DNA of 64,000 nt from Mucilaginibacter flavidus (GCF_024055575.1 NZ_JAMXOE010000015.1:1-64000), one strand, 5' to 3'. Positions 34,475 through 43,175 are shown, numbered from the stretch's first letter. Translations and numbers: made by a program. The notes: generated by a model not told the origin, from the sequence alone.

Positions 34475-36370
34475 TTATGAAGCCACCGGCAACTCCCCAC
34501 TATCCAAATCGTCAGCAATCAGTGGGTTAATCCTTTCATCATCCTTCTCAACCCTCAGGTTATTAATAATATGCATCTGGCGTGTCGGCGTATTTTTACC
34601 CATAAAATATTCAAGTAGGGCTTTAATATTAGCATCCTTCAGGATAACAGGATCGAGGCGAATATCCTTACCGATAAACAAGCCAAACTCATCCGGGGAT
34701 ATTTCACCTAAACCTTTAAACCGTGTTATTTCGGGCTTTACGCCAAGTTTGGCAATGGCGTTGCGGCGCTCTTCATCGCTATAGCAATAAATGGTTTCCT
34801 TTTTGTTGCGCACGCGAAACAGCGGCGTTTGCAGTATAAATACGTGCCCTGCCTTCACCAAATCGGGGAAGAACTGCAAAAAGAAAGTCATCAACAACAG
34901 GCGGATGTGCATACCGTCCACATCGGCATCGGTAGCTATTACAATGTTGTTGTAGCGCAGGTCGCCAATGCCGTCTTCTATATTCAGCGCGTGCTGCAGC
35001 AGATTAAATTCTTCGTTTTCGTAAACCACTTTTTTGGTAAGCCCGAAACAGTTTAACGGCTTACCCTTCAGGCTAAATACCGCCTGCGTCATCACATCGC
35101 GCGATTTAGTTATCGACCCGCTGGCCGAGTCACCTTCGGTAATAAATAAAGTGGTTTCCTGTTTGCGCTCGTGGGTTTCGTCAAAATGCACCTTGCAATC
35201 GCGTAGTTTGCGGTTGTGGAGCGATGCTTTTTTAGCGCGTTCGTTAGCGAGTTTTTTAATACCGGCAATGTCCTTGCGTTCCCGCTCGCTTTGCATAATG
35301 CGTTTTAGCAACGCATCAGCCACGGCAGGATTTTTATGAAGGTAGTTATCTAACTCACGCTTGACAAAATCCCCGATAAACCCGCGGACCGAGGGCCCCT
35401 CGGGTCCAATGTTTTGAGAGCCCAGTTTTGTTTTGGTCTGCGACTCAAAAACCGGCTCCTGTACCTTTATGGCGATGGCAGCGACTATTGACGCACGCAC
35501 ATCGGAAGCATCAAATTCTTTTTTATAAAACTCACGGATCGTTTTTACCACTGCCTCGCGGAAAGCCGCCTGGTGGGTACCGCCCTGGGTGGTGTTCTGC
35601 CCGTTTACAAACGAGTAGTATTCCTCGCCGTATTGCTGTCCGTGGGTCATGGCTATTTCAATATCCTCGCCCTTTAGGTGAATAATTGGATAGCGTATAT
35701 TTTCAGCATCGCTGTTGCGCACCAATAGATCGTAAAGCCCGCGTTCCGAAAAATATTTTTGGTTGTTAAAATTGATGGTAAGCCCCGAGTTCAGGAACAC
35801 GTAGTTCCATATCATGCTATCCACAAACTCCGGGATAAAACGGTAATGCCTGAAGATAGTATCGTCGGGCAAAAAGTTGATGGCTGTACCGTTGCGTTGC
35901 GTAGTTTCCTTTTCCGGCTCGTCGCGCACCAGTTCGCCTTTGGCAAATTCAGCCAATTTGGTGCGGCCATCGCGGTATGATTGTACAATAAATGAGTTTG
36001 ACAAGGCGTTCACGGCTTTTGTACCTACACCGTTCAGACCTACCGATTTCTGGAAGGCCTTACTGTCGTATTTACCCCCTGTATTTATTTTCGATACACA
36101 ATCAATAACTTTTCCTAACGGTATACCACGCCCATAATCGCGCACGGATACCTTATGGTCGCTCATATTTATCTCGATGGTTCTGCCGGCGCCCATCACA
36201 AACTCATCTATCGAGTTATCTACGATCTCCTTCAGCAACACATAAACGCCATCGTCGTACGCCGAGCCGTCGCCAAGTTTACCAATATACATCCCGGGCC
36301 GTAAGCGGATATGCTCTTTCCAATCCAGCGAACGGATACTATCATCACTATAATTTACAGCTTCAGCCAT
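34475..36370 (-). CDS. parE: DNA topoisomerase IV subunit B (ParE)
   Basis: The 631-residue product is the ATPase subunit that partners ParC. The GHKL ATP site shows [15 protein letters not shown] near 47-61 with the catalytic Glu, [11 protein letters not shown] near 75-85 and [14 protein letters not shown] near 111-124. The transducer contains QGGTHQAAF. The TOPRIM domain has [13 protein letters not shown] near 404-416 and [12 protein letters not shown] near 482-493 for Mg2+ binding. [13 protein letters not shown] is a typical type IIA block. The short form, about 630 residues, and the neighbouring parC support ParE rather than GyrB. The start ATG is at 36370. Bases 36371-36570 show no gene. 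Confidence 0.95.
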   Translation of the reverse strand: MAEAVNYSDDSIRSLDWKEHIRLRPGMYIGKLGDGSAYDDGVYVLLKEIVDNSIDEFVMGAGRTIEINMSDHKVSVRDYGRGIPLGKVIDCVSKINTGGKYDSKAFQKSVGLNGVGTKAVNALSNSFIVQSYRDGRTKLAEFAKGELVRDEPEKETTQRNGTAINFLPDDTIFRHYRFIPEFVDSMIWNYVFLNSGLTINFNNQKYFSERGLYDLLVRNSDAENIRYPIIHLKGEDIEIAMTHGQQYGEEYYSFVNGQNTTQGGTHQAAFREAVVKTIREFYKKEFDASDVRASIVAAIAIKVQEPVFESQTKTKLGSQNIGPEGPSVRGFIGDFVKRELDNYLHKNPAVADALLKRIMQSERERKDIAGIKKLANERAKKASLHNRKLRDCKVHFDETHERKQETTLFITEGDSASGSITKSRDVMTQAVFSLKGKPLNCFGLTKKVVYENEEFNLLQHALNIEDGIGDLRYNNIVIATDADVDGMHIRLLLMTFFLQFFPDLVKAGHVFILQTPLFRVRNKKETIYCYSDEERRNAIAKLGVKPEITRFKGLGEISPDEFGLFIGKDIRLDPVILKDANIKALLEYFMGKNTPTRQMHIINNLRVEKDDERINPLIADDLDSGELPVAS

Positions 36371-36570
36371 TTAGATACTATCAATATTAAATTAAGGGAA
36401 AAGGCGGACAGTTCAGCACAGGGCAAACCTGTCCACTGGCAAAAATAGTATTTACGTTACGAAATCATTAACGCAATATTTTAACTTATCAACAATCGCA
36501 GCAGGAAAGTAATCGCAAATATTTGCTGATTTAACTGATGACGCCGATGATTATTAGAAACAGCCCCGGG

Positions 36571-36751
36571 AAGTGTAAACTTATAACAGGATTGATCATC
36601 AAAAGTGTAAACTTTTTTGCAGTACGAGACACAGCAAAGCGTTCCATTTTTACACGCGGAACACCCGGAACGCTGTGAAACATCCTGATTATCAATCGTT
36701 CTGTTTTTTACACCTACCGATAAAGCGTTCCATTTCTGCAAAACGGAACAC
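36571..36751. repeat. Cluster of short direct and inverted repeats between parE and the riboswitch
   Basis: AAGTGTAAACTT occurs at 36571-36582 and 36603-36614. AAAGCGTTCCATTT occurs at 36636-36649 and 36722-36735, each followed after about seven bases by CGGAACAC (36657 and 36744). GTTCC and GGAAC words form inverted pairs. This 181-base stretch may hold regulatory sites, or be a decayed element. A 114-codon open frame on the minus strand here has no protein-like character. Confidence 0.55.
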
Positions 36752-36827
36752 GGCACAAGCCGCCGGCCCGTGGTAAATTGCACGTGCAAATATTTCGCTT
36801 TTAAAAAATATTCTCTACCTTGCACTT

Positions 36828-36880
36828 AGGAAATGGTGTCTTCCTTTCAAAAACCGCATTCGCTGATGACGCCTGCAATC
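36828..36880 (+). ncRNA. Fluoride riboswitch (crcB motif)
   Basis: The sequence folds as the fluoride aptamer. Stem P1 is AGGAA (36828-36832) with TTCCT (36841-36845) around the loop ATGGTGTC. GGTGT of this loop (36835-36839) pairs with ACGCC (36869-36873) as the long-range pseudoknot. The conserved AAACCGC followed by GCTGATGACGCCTGCA lies at 36851-36877 and parallels the known AAACTGC and GCTGATGGCCTCTAC segments. The aptamer sits 141 bases upstream of a CLC-F antiporter gene on the same strand, exactly its expected target. Fluoride binding should raise expression. Confidence 0.9.
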
Positions 36881-36881
36881 A

Positions 36882-36915
36882 ATCAATAGCAATAAAGCTT
36901 ATTGATATATTTGTT
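36882..36915 (+). terminator. Candidate riboswitch expression-platform hairpin
   Basis: ATCAATA (36882-36888) pairs perfectly with TATTGAT (36900-36906) just after the fluoride aptamer, followed by the T-rich ATATTTGTTTG. It could be a weak intrinsic terminator controlled by the aptamer. The stem is AT-rich, so translational control cannot be excluded. Confidence 0.45.
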
Positions 36916-37020
36916 TGTGGGTGAAGAATTTAAATATCATATTTTACAAAACCATCGTCCGGGTAAAACGCCGGTCGATAACTGCTGCTTTTCCTTTCAT
37001 CAACCTTAACCCCGTCTTGC

Positions 37021-38400
37021 ATGACTGAAAACAAACCCATCCCCTTTAAGGAACATTTCGCAATCATAAAGCACCTCATCCGCTGGACGCTGATGGCCGT
37101 ACCCGTTGCCATAGTAATTGGCAGCGTAGTTGCGTTTTTCCTGTGGCTGCTTACCACTGCCATTCATTTCCGTTTCAGTCACCCGTGGTTATTGTTCCTG
37201 TTGCCGGTGGCCGGTGTGCTTATTCATTTTATTTACCAAACTGTCGGCAAATCATCTGAAAAAGGGAATAATTTGATAATGGAACAGATACATGAAGAAG
37301 GCGGTGCAGTGCCAAAACGGATGGCGCCGGTTATCCTGGCTACCACTATAATTACACACCTGTTTGGTGGCTCGGCAGGGCGCGAGGGTACAGCGGTACA
37401 AATTGGGGGCAGTATAGCTGCCATGTTTGGCAAGTGGTTCAAACTAAACAGGACCGATATGCGCCTGATGCTCACTGCGGGTATGGCCGCGGGCTTTGGC
37501 GCTGTTTTCGGCACGCCGGTTACGGGGGCTATTTTTGCATTGGAAGTTTTGGCAATTGGCCGCATTAAATATGATGCCCTGCTGCCGGCTTTGATTGCCG
37601 CCGTGGTTGGCGACTTAACCGTTAGTGCCTGGCATGTTACCCATACACAATACCACATCGATATTTTACCCCAAACAACTGGACTTATAAACAGTTACCT
37701 GCATTTCGATTTGTCGCTGCTGGGTAAGGTAATCATTGCCTCGGCATTGTTTGGGCTTGCCAGCTTTTTGTTTGCCGGCATGGTACACGAAATTAAGAAT
37801 GTGTGCCTTAAACTCTTTAAACATAAATGGATGATACCTGTACTGGGTGGGTTAATTATAATCGGGCTTACCTTTATCAATGGCAAGCCCGATTATTTAA
37901 CTCTGGGGATCGATCCTGAACATCCCGGCGCAATTACCATCCCTTCTGCATTTCACGCCGGCGGGGCAGATACCTGGAGCTGGCTATGGAAAACCATTTA
38001 TACTACGGTAACGCTTGGCACAGGCTTTAAGGGCGGCGAGGTAACGCCGTTATTTTATATCGGCGCAACTTTAGGCAACACGTTGGCTGATTTGTTAAAT
38101 GCGCCGGTCGGCTTGTTTGCTGCGCTGGGCTTTATTGCCGTTTTCGCCGGGGCAACTAATACACCATTGGCCTGTACCTTTATGGGAATTGAGCTATTTG
38201 ACGGCGAGCATGCGCTGCTGTTTGCCGTGGCTTGTTTTACAGCTTACTTTTTTAGTGGTAACTCCGGTATTTACAGCTCACAGCGAATAGCGGTGCCGAA
38301 GATTTTTGGCGATGATTCTGCAGATATTTCTATTGGCGACGCGGCAAAACGGCGGGGGTATATGTATGAGAAGTTGAAGAAATATAGGCTGACGAAATAA
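37021..38400 (+). CDS. CLC-F type fluoride/proton antiporter
   Basis: The 459-residue product is a CLC protein with about 10-12 membrane helices. Motifs of the fluoride-specific clade are present: GNNLI at 82-86 in place of the GSGIP of chloride-type CLCs, GREGT at 120-124 with gating Glu122, and GFKGGEVTPLF near 335-345, where the Glu-Val-Thr trio matches the fluoride antiporter. FGTPVTGAIFALE near 163-175 is a general CLC block. It should export F- in exchange for H+ across the inner membrane. A fluoride riboswitch lies in its leader, which strongly supports the function. The start ATG at 37021 follows a purine-poor leader. Confidence 0.93.
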   Translation: MTENKPIPFKEHFAIIKHLIRWTLMAVPVAIVIGSVVAFFLWLLTTAIHFRFSHPWLLFLLPVAGVLIHFIYQTVGKSSEKGNNLIMEQIHEEGGAVPKRMAPVILATTIITHLFGGSAGREGTAVQIGGSIAAMFGKWFKLNRTDMRLMLTAGMAAGFGAVFGTPVTGAIFALEVLAIGRIKYDALLPALIAAVVGDLTVSAWHVTHTQYHIDILPQTTGLINSYLHFDLSLLGKVIIASALFGLASFLFAGMVHEIKNVCLKLFKHKWMIPVLGGLIIIGLTFINGKPDYLTLGIDPEHPGAITIPSAFHAGGADTWSWLWKTIYTTVTLGTGFKGGEVTPLFYIGATLGNTLADLLNAPVGLFAALGFIAVFAGATNTPLACTFMGIELFDGEHALLFAVACFTAYFFSGNSGIYSSQRIAVPKIFGDDSADISIGDAAKRRGYMYEKLKKYRLTK

Positions 38401-38423
38401 GCTCGACTAAGTAAAAGATCCCT

Positions 38424-38446
38424 CATGCTGAACTTGTTTCGGCATG
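38424..38446. repeat. REP-like hairpin
   Basis: CATGCTGAA (38424-38432) and TTCGGCATG (38438-38446) form a nine-base stem with one G-T pair, just after the antiporter gene. It may serve as terminator or be an interspersed repeat. The rest of 38401-38581 contains no gene. Confidence 0.6.
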
Positions 38447-38581
38447 ACGCTGGATGAAATTATAACTTCACCTCAAACAGCGATTTATGGCTCGTTACAT
38501 ACGGCACAGCATTGCGTCTCTGCATAAAAAATCCTTAATGTTTAATGAATAATGTTTTACATTTAAAATAAAAAAACGACC

Positions 38582-39508
38582 ATGAATAATAAACCTGCCC
38601 CGTTAAATTACCCGGCCATTAAAAGGCGTAAGTTTTTTGTAAATACTGCTAAAGCCACTGGCGTTCTATTGCTGGCACCGCTGGTTAACAAGGCATCAAA
38701 TTTTATTGCTGTTGATGAAAGCTTCACAGTGGGCCAGGTAATGGATATGTTTATTAAACAGGTACCTGGCGGTGCATTAAACAACACCGTTGATACGCTA
38801 AAATCGGGCAATAGAGATATAAAAATTACCGGGATAGTTACGGCCATGTTTGCAACGATTGAAGTAATCAGGAAGGCGATTGACCTGGGTGCTAATTTCA
38901 TCATCGCCCACGAGCCTACTTTTTATAACCATGCCGATGATACCAAATGGCTGGAAAATGATGAAGTATATAAATACAAAGCCAACCTGTTAAAAGAACA
39001 CAACATTGCCGTATGGCGCAATCATGATTATATCCATCGTCTGGTGCCGGATGGCGTTACCGATGGCGTGCTTGAACAATTGGATTGGAAAAAGTACGCC
39101 GACAAGAAAATTCCGAACATTATTACTGTGCCTTCAACATCATTAAAGGATTTGATAGTCTATCTAAAAATAAAAATGGGCATTCAGATGGTGCGATATA
39201 TCGGCGACCCTGCCCAGTCTTGCAGTCGTTTACTGCTGATACCGGGCGCAGCAGGAGAAGAAACACATATTAATGGCATCAACCATGTAAAACCAGATGT
39301 GCTTATTATTGGCGAACTGCACGAATGGGAAACTGCCGAATATGTACGCGATGCCCGTGCCAAAGGTGATAAAATTGCATTGGTAGTGCTTGGCCATATC
39401 GCAAGCGAGGATGCCGGGTCCGAGTTTATGATGAACTGGGTTAAAAAGAATGTGCCGGGTATAAAAGTAACACGCGTTAAACCCGGTAATTCATTATCTT
39501 TTATGTAG
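38582..39508 (+). CDS. NIF3-like dinuclear metal-centre protein, probably exported
   Basis: The 308-residue product belongs to the NIF3/YbgI family, hexameric proteins with a dinuclear metal site. Motifs are ITGIVTAMFATIEVIRKAIDLGANFIIAHEPTFYNHAD (His of the HEPTF and YNHAD blocks), WRNHDYIH, and near the end LIIGELHEWETAEYVRDA and VVLGHIASEDAG. Unlike the usual cytoplasmic members it begins KRRKFFVNTAKATGVLLLAPL, a Tat- or Sec-like signal, so it may be exported. Such exported NIF3 variants occur in Bacteroidota with unknown function. It is convergent with the following PQQ-type gene, seven bases apart. Confidence 0.85.
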   Translation: MNNKPAPLNYPAIKRRKFFVNTAKATGVLLLAPLVNKASNFIAVDESFTVGQVMDMFIKQVPGGALNNTVDTLKSGNRDIKITGIVTAMFATIEVIRKAIDLGANFIIAHEPTFYNHADDTKWLENDEVYKYKANLLKEHNIAVWRNHDYIHRLVPDGVTDGVLEQLDWKKYADKKIPNIITVPSTSLKDLIVYLKIKMGIQMVRYIGDPAQSCSRLLLIPGAAGEETHINGINHVKPDVLIIGELHEWETAEYVRDARAKGDKIALVVLGHIASEDAGSEFMMNWVKKNVPGIKVTRVKPGNSLSFM

Positions 39509-39515
39509 GCAGCGA

Positions 39516-41174
39516 CTACTTTAATCCGTATACCACCACTTTATTCGAGAACGTTGGCAGGTAAACATGCCCATTAACGATAGTTGGCGATGAGAATTTG
39601 GCGTAATTGCCTGCGTAGTCCTGGCCCGGATTTTGGCTATTGCTCCAAAGTTCTTTAGTGATGTCGCTTGCGTCGAATGCCCGCAATATTCCGGGACTCA
39701 CATCGTGTTCGGCATCGCCAGACGAAGCATAGGATGCCCATAAGATTCCTGTGCCTGCTGTCGAACCATTTGAAGAAACCGACAACACCGCGCCGCTCTG
39801 CCCTGTCGGGCCGCTTACTGCTGATGTAACTTGTTTACCCACATCCATTAAATTGCTGGTACGCGAAAAAGGAAATGCCCGCAACTGGTCGTTTTCGGCC
39901 CATATAAATGCAAATTCGCCGCTAGCACCCTTAAAGTAAGCAGGTTGACAATGCATATTGGCGCTGGGGCTTAAAGCTATTGTTTGTTGCACCTGGTTGG
40001 AGGCTGTATTAAACCCGCCCATATTATCTTTATTTACAAGGTAGAGATTGCCATCTTTACAACCGGTAAGGTAAAAGCTGGAACCAGGTATTAAAAAAGC
40101 CCCCATACTGCCGTAGTCAAGGTCGTTATCCTCTAGCGTTTGGAAATTGAAAGGCGTAAAAAACGAACTCACCTTTAAAGTAGAACCATTAGGCGTAAGC
40201 TTCAAAGCGCTTTCACCGCGATTAATTAGTGCGCCTGGATTACTGCCTTCGCCAACCGTTCCATTGCCAATTACTGCGTATAAATTACCCTGGTCGTCGG
40301 CCGCCATACCCATGCCACTTTCCCAAATTCCGCCGTCGCCGCCATTTGGGGTATCGTTATAGACAATATCCCTGGAGAGTGTTTTTGAATTGTAACCCAG
40401 TATCCAGCCGTGGTATGGCCCCCAGTCGCAATGTGATGAGAACGTTACGTATACCACGCCGTTTAGCAGCGTTAGGGCCTGGCGCTGGTTTTGGCGTTGC
40501 GCATCAAATGTTAAAACATTGGCCACGCTGCCGTCACCGTTGCCGGTATAGGTAGCCATAATTTTAACAGGGCTCCCTGTTTGCTCGTTGCCTGTAAGAA
40601 TATTCACGGCATGCAGGTATTGCACAAATGCTGCGCCGTCGGTACTGCGGGCAACAAAGTAAATTGTTTGTGCGGCCGAATCTATAACCGGCGTCCCCAC
40701 AATGCCAATGTTGCCGCTAAAATCCTGGTACGAGCCGCCGCATGCCCCTGTCATGTCGGTGTTTTTTGGTGCACGCATACCCTGCTGAGTAAAGTTTTTT
40801 TGCCAGTAAAGCTTGCCGCTGTCGCCATCATAAGCATAAACTGAATTATTAACAGTTGCAATGTAAGCCACGTTGTGCGTGCCACCAGCTATGCTAATAT
40901 TGCCGGCCATCAAAGGCTGGGCATAAACCTGGTCGTCAACGGTTAGTGTAAAAAGCCTGCCAAACTGCTGCGAATTAACATTGGCTGCGGTAAGCTTGGT
41001 TTCGTGGTTGTTCCAGCCGGCGCGGGTGTTATTGTTATGTTGTGTAAGCACCGAGGTGTGCTGGTCGTTGGGAATATCGGTGTTATTATTTGTGATTTGT
41101 TTTGCAGTTTGCTTTTTCCCGCAGCTTAAACAAAAAAGGATGGCAATAAAAAAAGCACACCTATAATTTAGCAT
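39516..41174 (-). CDS. PQQ-like beta-propeller lipoprotein
   Basis: The 552-residue product starts with a lipoprotein signal (FFIAILFCLSCGKK, lipobox Cys near 18). The mature part is a quinoprotein-type propeller: QPLMAGNISIAGGTHNVAYIATVNNSVYAYDGDSGKLYWQKNF, TPVIDSAAQTIYFVARS, YVTFSSHCDWGPYHGWILGYN, GGIWESGMGMAADDQGNLYAVIGNG and a C-terminal SPTIVNGHVYLPTFSNKVVVYGL. No PQQ-binding catalytic residues of alcohol dehydrogenases are clearly visible, so it may be a binding or scaffold protein. The start lies only two bases from a perfect 15-base inverted repeat in the leader. Confidence 0.85.
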   Translation of the reverse strand: MLNYRCAFFIAILFCLSCGKKQTAKQITNNNTDIPNDQHTSVLTQHNNNTRAGWNNHETKLTAANVNSQQFGRLFTLTVDDQVYAQPLMAGNISIAGGTHNVAYIATVNNSVYAYDGDSGKLYWQKNFTQQGMRAPKNTDMTGACGGSYQDFSGNIGIVGTPVIDSAAQTIYFVARSTDGAAFVQYLHAVNILTGNEQTGSPVKIMATYTGNGDGSVANVLTFDAQRQNQRQALTLLNGVVYVTFSSHCDWGPYHGWILGYNSKTLSRDIVYNDTPNGGDGGIWESGMGMAADDQGNLYAVIGNGTVGEGSNPGALINRGESALKLTPNGSTLKVSSFFTPFNFQTLEDNDLDYGSMGAFLIPGSSFYLTGCKDGNLYLVNKDNMGGFNTASNQVQQTIALSPSANMHCQPAYFKGASGEFAFIWAENDQLRAFPFSRTSNLMDVGKQVTSAVSGPTGQSGAVLSVSSNGSTAGTGILWASYASSGDAEHDVSPGILRAFDASDITKELWSNSQNPGQDYAGNYAKFSSPTIVNGHVYLPTFSNKVVVYGLK

Positions 41175-41176
41175 TA

Positions 41177-41216
41177 ATAAAGTATTTAAATGGAGTGCTC
41201 AATTTAAATACTTTAT
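41177..41216. promoter_or_regulatory. Perfect 15-base inverted repeat at the PQQ-type gene leader
   Basis: ATAAAGTATTTAAAT (41177-41191) and ATTTAAATACTTTAT (41202-41216) are perfect inverted arms around GGAGTGCTCA. It ends two bases before the ATG at 41174 and would overlap the ribosome-binding region. A second perfect repeat, GATATTAA/TTAATATC, lies at 41239-41257. An operator or mRNA switch is possible. Confidence 0.6.
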
Positions 41217-41279
41217 CATACATATTATTATATCAATCGATATTAAGTATTAATATCATGCAATTTATATTTTAAGTGT

Positions 41280-41864
41280 TTAAAACACCACTTTCCCGGT
41301 AGCGGTCACCAATGATGCAATCCTGACAGCATCAAAAATACGTTCTTCGGTAGTGCCCAATTTTATCAGCGAATCCTCATGCGCATTTACGCACATTTCG
41401 CAGCCGTTAACTGCCGAAATTGCCAGGCTCATCAACTCAAAAAACTCCTTGCCGGTAACCGGTTTCATCATCAGCTGCATGCGGATGCGCGCCGGTATCT
41501 GGGTGTATTTTTCTTTTTTCGTAAAGTGACGGAAACGGTAAAATACATTGTTTGATGCCAGTAATGACGCACAACCAACAGCTTCGCCAATTTCGGCAGC
41601 TGTGGCGCCCTGCTCTTCAGCATAATTGGTGAAATAGGTAGTTAAGGGGCCGTTGTTATTGTTTACAGCTGTCGAAAGGCCAAGCAAGGCGCACTCTTTA
41701 GTGCTTAATTGTTCGGAAGTCAGGGTGCTGGTAAAGTTCAGCTTTAAATCGCGCAGGTAGCGCGACTCGCCTTTTTCAAGCAAGGTTAAGCTTGCCGTGC
41801 GATAAGCAGTATCGATGCCCAGGCCTTGCAATAATTCGTTTATTATCTCGGTAGATTCGTTCAT
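41280..41864 (-). CDS. AhpD-like alkylhydroperoxidase
   Basis: The 194-residue product is a carboxymuconolactone decarboxylase/AhpD-type protein. The redox motif CEMCVNAHE gives C155, C158 and H162, the active-site Cys pair and His of AhpD, and ARIRMQLMMKP with ISAVNG precedes it. AhpD reduces AhpC after peroxide turnover where AhpF is missing. The ahpC gene lies directly upstream on the same strand (142 bases away), as in the AhpC/AhpD systems of actinobacteria. A word-type palindromic repeat lies between them, so they may be separate transcripts. Function is therefore well supported by motif and context. Confidence 0.9.
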   Translation of the reverse strand: MNESTEIINELLQGLGIDTAYRTASLTLLEKGESRYLRDLKLNFTSTLTSEQLSTKECALLGLSTAVNNNNGPLTTYFTNYAEEQGATAAEIGEAVGCASLLASNNVFYRFRHFTKKEKYTQIPARIRMQLMMKPVTGKEFFELMSLAISAVNGCEMCVNAHEDSLIKLGTTEERIFDAVRIASLVTATGKVVF

Positions 41865-41892
41865 GATTTGTAATTTGTAAGGAATAAAGGAG

Positions 41893-42003
41893 AAGAATCA
41901 AAAAGTCAAGAACCAAGGATCAAGACTGAAAAAAGCCAGATGTATGCATTTTTCATCTCTTCTATCTTGGCTCTTGATTCTTGGCTCTTGAATTCTTGGC
42001 TCT
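41893..42003. repeat. Word-type palindromic repeat between ahpC and ahpD-like genes
   Basis: The left arm (41893-41925) contains AGTCAAGA and GATCAAGA words. The right arm (41965-42003) has TCTTGGCTCTTGA repeated nearly twice plus TCTTGGCTCT. The arms are inverted relatives with mismatches. The element lies in the 141-base gap downstream of ahpC. Confidence 0.7.
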
Positions 42004-42005
42004 AA

Positions 42006-42551
42006 TTATACTGTAAGTGTTTCTTCGCCTTTAACCCAGTTGCAAGGGCAAAGCTCGTCGGTTTGCAAACCATCAAGCACACGCAAAACTTCTTTTACGT
42101 TCCGGCCTACGCTTAAATCGTTTACGGATACCCAGCGGATAATACCGGTTGGGTCTACTATAAAGGTGGCACGGTAAGCAATTTTTTCGTTTGGCTCCAA
42201 TATGCCCAGCTCTTCAGCTAACGATTTTGAAGTATCAGCAAGCATCGGGAATTTCAGGTCGCGTAAATCGGCGTGGTCCCTTCTCCAGGCTGCATGTACA
42301 AACTCAGTATCGGTTGATGCGCCAATCAGGCGGGTATCGCGGTCACGGAATTCGCCATAGCTTTTGTTGAATTCAGCAATTTCGGTTGGGCATACAAAAG
42401 TGAAGTCTTTTGGCCACCAGAACATTACTGTCCAAACGTTATCTTCGTTTACCAAAAAATCAGATGTGATAGTTTCAAACTCTTTTCCTTTTTCGATACT
42501 TACAACAGCGGTTTTAGAAAATTGGGGGAATTTTTGACCTATAGTTAGCAT
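42006..42551 (-). CDS. ahpC: Peroxiredoxin AhpC
   Basis: The 181-residue product is a 2-Cys peroxiredoxin that reduces hydrogen peroxide and organic peroxides in the cytoplasm. The peroxidatic Cys54 lies in DFTFVCPTEIAEF; the C-terminal DELCPCNWVKGE holds the resolving Cys. IGASTDTEFVHAAWRRDHADLRDLKFPMLADTSK and YRATFIVDPTGIIRW agree with AhpC of the mycobacterial/AhpD-using type. No AhpF gene is adjacent; an AhpD-like gene follows. An exact OxyR-like half-operator lies about 80-90 bases upstream of the start. A -7 box TATATTTG lies 28 bases upstream. Confidence 0.95.
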   Translation of the reverse strand: MLTIGQKFPQFSKTAVVSIEKGKEFETITSDFLVNEDNVWTVMFWWPKDFTFVCPTEIAEFNKSYGEFRDRDTRLIGASTDTEFVHAAWRRDHADLRDLKFPMLADTSKSLAEELGILEPNEKIAYRATFIVDPTGIIRWVSVNDLSVGRNVKEVLRVLDGLQTDELCPCNWVKGEETLTV

Positions 42552-42578
42552 ATTTATATTGTTTTTTAAATTTCGCTA

Positions 42579-42586
42579 CAAATATA
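42579..42586 (-). promoter_or_regulatory. Candidate -7 box of ahpC
   Basis: On the minus strand TATATTTG matches TAnnTTTG exactly, 28 bases before the ahpC ATG. The OxyR-like site lies 43-57 bases further upstream, a plausible activator position. Confidence 0.55.
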
Positions 42587-42628
42587 CCACTTTTAAATAC
42601 CGCATTTTATATAAAGAACTGATGACAT

Positions 42629-42643
42629 ATAGATTATATCTAT
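42629..42643. promoter_or_regulatory. OxyR-like operator half-site upstream of ahpC
   Basis: ATAGATTATATCTAT matches ATAGnTnnnAnCTAT, the OxyR dimer half-site, without mismatch and is perfectly symmetrical (it extends to TATAGAT-TAT-ATCTATA at 42628-42644). It lies about 80 bases upstream of the ahpC ATG. A second half-site at standard spacing is not seen. Confidence 0.55.
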
Positions 42644-42644
42644 A

Positions 42645-42992
42645 CTATGTATTCTTCGCGATCACTTTTGCCAATATGATAAAAAAGCCATCTCAGCCAA
42701 TCAAATAATTTAAATTAATTTAAATATTCATGACATAATTGCTCACTATTACAAAAACAAAAATCCGTTTTTATTTTAAAATGGATTAGTTTATATTTGT
42801 TAAACGAGGTATCGCGTTAACCAGCGTTTGGCCCACTTAAACCATATTATTGATAAACAGCCACCTGGTGCTGATATATAACAATAATCCAAAAAACGCA
42901 AAATAGTTCGTCTGCGTTTATCGTTCTTAATCACCAACTACAACCATTTCTTGAGAAGAAATTGTTTTTGTATTACTTAAACTATTGGTGTT
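42645..42992. other. Gene-free AT-rich stretch with a palindrome and possible + promoter
   Basis: ATTTAAATTAATTTAAAT at 42708-42725 is a perfect 18-base palindrome. TATATTTG at 42792-42799 is a TAnnTTTG box on the plus strand, leaving a leader of nearly 190 bases before the small gene at 42993. No protein frame or RNA fold is recognised. Confidence 0.45.
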
Positions 42993-43175
42993 ATGCAACA
43001 AAATCCCTTAACTAAAACCCCCGATAGTGGGAATTTATGCCCATGCAGAAGGGCCGATCGATCAGAAATGCAAAGAATTCCGAGAGGCGTCTTCGTAAAA
43101 ACTTTTTTCTTTTGGCTTCCGGTTAGAAAGTACAAGTGTCTCAAATGCATGCGCAAGAAATGGATATTGCAATGA
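42993..43175 (+). CDS. Small zinc-ribbon-like protein, unknown
   Basis: The 60-residue product has two Cys groups typical of a zinc ribbon: GNLCPCRRADRSEMQRIPRG (CPC near 16-18) and RKYKCLKCMRKKW (CxxC near 49-52). Between them lies a hydrophobic stretch VFVKTFFFWLPV. The N-terminal group is CPC rather than the usual CPxC, which makes it irregular. The pattern resembles small Bacteroidota proteins with paired Cys motifs near a hydrophobic segment. No function is known. The call rests on its composition alone; the ribosome site is weak. Bases 43176-43332 show nothing. Confidence 0.5.
   Translation: MQQNPLTKTPDSGNLCPCRRADRSEMQRIPRGVFVKTFFFWLPVRKYKCLKCMRKKWILQ

Noticed and set aside
36481-36825. 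114-codon frame on the minus strand between parE and the riboswitch
   Set aside because: Composition is not protein-like, the start has no ribosome site and the frame overlaps direct repeats; it is probably chance.
42628-42644. PerR box upstream of ahpC
   Set aside because: The symmetry is 7-3-7 rather than 7-1-7 and the sequence fits the OxyR half-site better.
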